Origin: Streptomyces sp. CB02400 | GTDB lineage: Bacteria > Actinomycetota > Actinomycetes > Streptomycetales > Streptomycetaceae | Length of the DNA: 64,000 nt | Reading direction: 5' to 3' | Assembly: GCF_001905725.1 (NCBI RefSeq) | Contig: NZ_LIWB01000005.1 | Coordinates: forward strand, 248,001-312,000 | The notes under the pieces: model-generated | Database searches by the model: none | Told to the model about the DNA's origin: nothing | The model's input: the letters and a program-made list of their open reading frames with translations, nothing else | Part shown: positions 63,700-64,000 of the stretch, in pieces | Numbering within the stretch: the first letter of the stretch is position 1 | How the letters are laid out: each line of letters starts with the position of its first letter | Position numbers and translations under genes: made by a program

Positions 63700-63733
63700 T
63701 TCTGCCCCGAGCACCGAACCGAAAGGGGCAGAA
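63700..63733 (+). promoter_or_regulatory. Inverted repeat overlapping the ribosome binding site of the last gene
   Basis: TTCTGCCCC (63700-63708) and GGGGCAGAA (63725-63733) are 9-bp arms ending 1 nt before the GTG start, so RNA folding or protein binding here could control translation. Confidence 0.5.
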
Positions 63734-63734
63734 A

Positions 63735-64000
63735 GTGATCAACGAATCCGCACTCCTGGAGTCGAAGACTCTGCGCAGCAGCGTGCTGGACCGGACGGAC
63801 GTCCTCGACAGGGTGAAGGCCCTGTCGCTACTGCCGGACGGGATGCATGTGACGACGGCGATGGCGGCGGCGTACTTCGAGGTCACGATCGAAGCCGTCC
63901 GACAACTGACCAAGCGCCACCGTGAAGAGCTCGAAGTCAATGGAATGGCGGTACTCCGAGGCTCTGACCTGCGGCAATTCGAGAGTGACAACATGTCACG
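63735..64000 (+). CDS. Putative DNA-binding phage-like protein, N-terminal part
   Basis: The gene is cut by the window end. The visible 88 residues begin at GTG 63735 (MINESALLESKTLRSSVLDRTDVLDRV). They continue LLPDGMHVTTAMAAAYFEVTIEAVRQLTKRHREELEVNGMAVLRGSDLRQFE, which looks like a winged-helix/excision-like DNA-binding N-terminus common to chromosomal phage-type regulators of Streptomyces. Function is unknown. The 183 bp upstream contain a terminator for pknB and an inverted repeat at the ribosome binding site. Confidence 0.6.
   Translation, partial: MINESALLESKTLRSSVLDRTDVLDRVKALSLLPDGMHVTTAMAAAYFEVTIEAVRQLTKRHREELEVNGMAVLRGSDLRQFESDNMS

Overview
The window is a high-GC actinobacterial chromosome segment, almost certainly from a Streptomyces. 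The codon use, GTG/TTG starts, 4-bp gene overlaps and gene order (bkd cluster - two Ser/Thr kinases - second bkd cluster - fhaA/fhaB/pstP/rodA/pbpA/pknB) match from memory the core region of Streptomyces chromosomes close to oriC. A perfect 14-bp parS palindrome (GTTTCACGTGAAAC, 25505-25518) and several DnaA-box-like 9-mers agree with an oriC-proximal position. I see no insertion sequence, integrase, CRISPR array or rRNA. One tRNA (Leu, CAG) is present.

Layout. 1-11.8 kb: end of an acyl-CoA dehydrogenase, M18 aminopeptidase, small membrane protein, cupin, GlxA-type regulator, LURP-one-like protein, nitrilase, mycothiol-dependent-isomerase-like protein, a GntR regulator with its MFS transporter, a secreted D,D-carboxypeptidase, a hypothetical protein and a BRO-N (phage antirepressor-like) protein. 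11.9-15.5 kb: branched-chain 2-oxoacid dehydrogenase cluster 1 (E1a-E1b-E2, minus strand). 15.9-19.5 kb: two divergent membrane Ser/Thr kinases. 19.6-25.5 kb: proteasome activator Bpa, a hypothetical protein, quinone oxidoreductase, an ABC-2 exporter pair and a K+ channel with an RCK domain. 25.5-27.9 kb: MoeA-like and MobA-like molybdenum cofactor proteins. 28.0-32.3 kb: bkd cluster 2 and its divergent Lrp-type regulator BkdR.

32.3-43.1 kb is a phenylacetate-catabolism region. It holds a TetR regulator (PaaR type) overlapping a 3-hydroxyacyl-CoA dehydrogenase, divergent paaN, then, after an rRNA/tRNA methylase and an HTTM/DUF5819 membrane pair, the overlapping paaABCDE epoxidase operon. The operator ACCG-AT-CG-TT-CGGT occurs between paaH and paaN and, as its exact reverse complement, just upstream of paaA. 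A one-mismatch copy lies in the bkdR/bkd2 promoter region. 43.4-46.2 kb: rhodanese, a J-domain-like protein and a DUF2252 protein.

46.3-49.2 kb is a compact gamma-butyrolactone-type signalling locus: a receptor-like TetR repressor, a divergent AfsA-family synthase candidate and an overlapping epimerase/dehydratase-like gene whose catalytic Tyr and Lys look replaced. The afsA-like gene has a well-spaced promoter with an ARE-like sequence in the spacer. 49.2-54.5 kb: a NarL-type two-component system divergent from a MacB/FtsX-type ABC transporter. 54.8 kb: tRNA-Leu. 55.4-63.6 kb: the conserved cell-growth cluster (two FHA proteins, PP2C phosphatase, SEDS glycosyltransferase, class B PBP, PASTA kinase). 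The window ends in a partial putative DNA-binding protein.

A recurring structural oddity is tandem duplication of short segments (21-30 bp) at the 3' ends of genes, often containing the stop codon. I count five stop-spanning cases plus two in-frame ones. Starts are my choices from Shine-Dalgarno spacing. Family names come from motif recognition and not from database searches.
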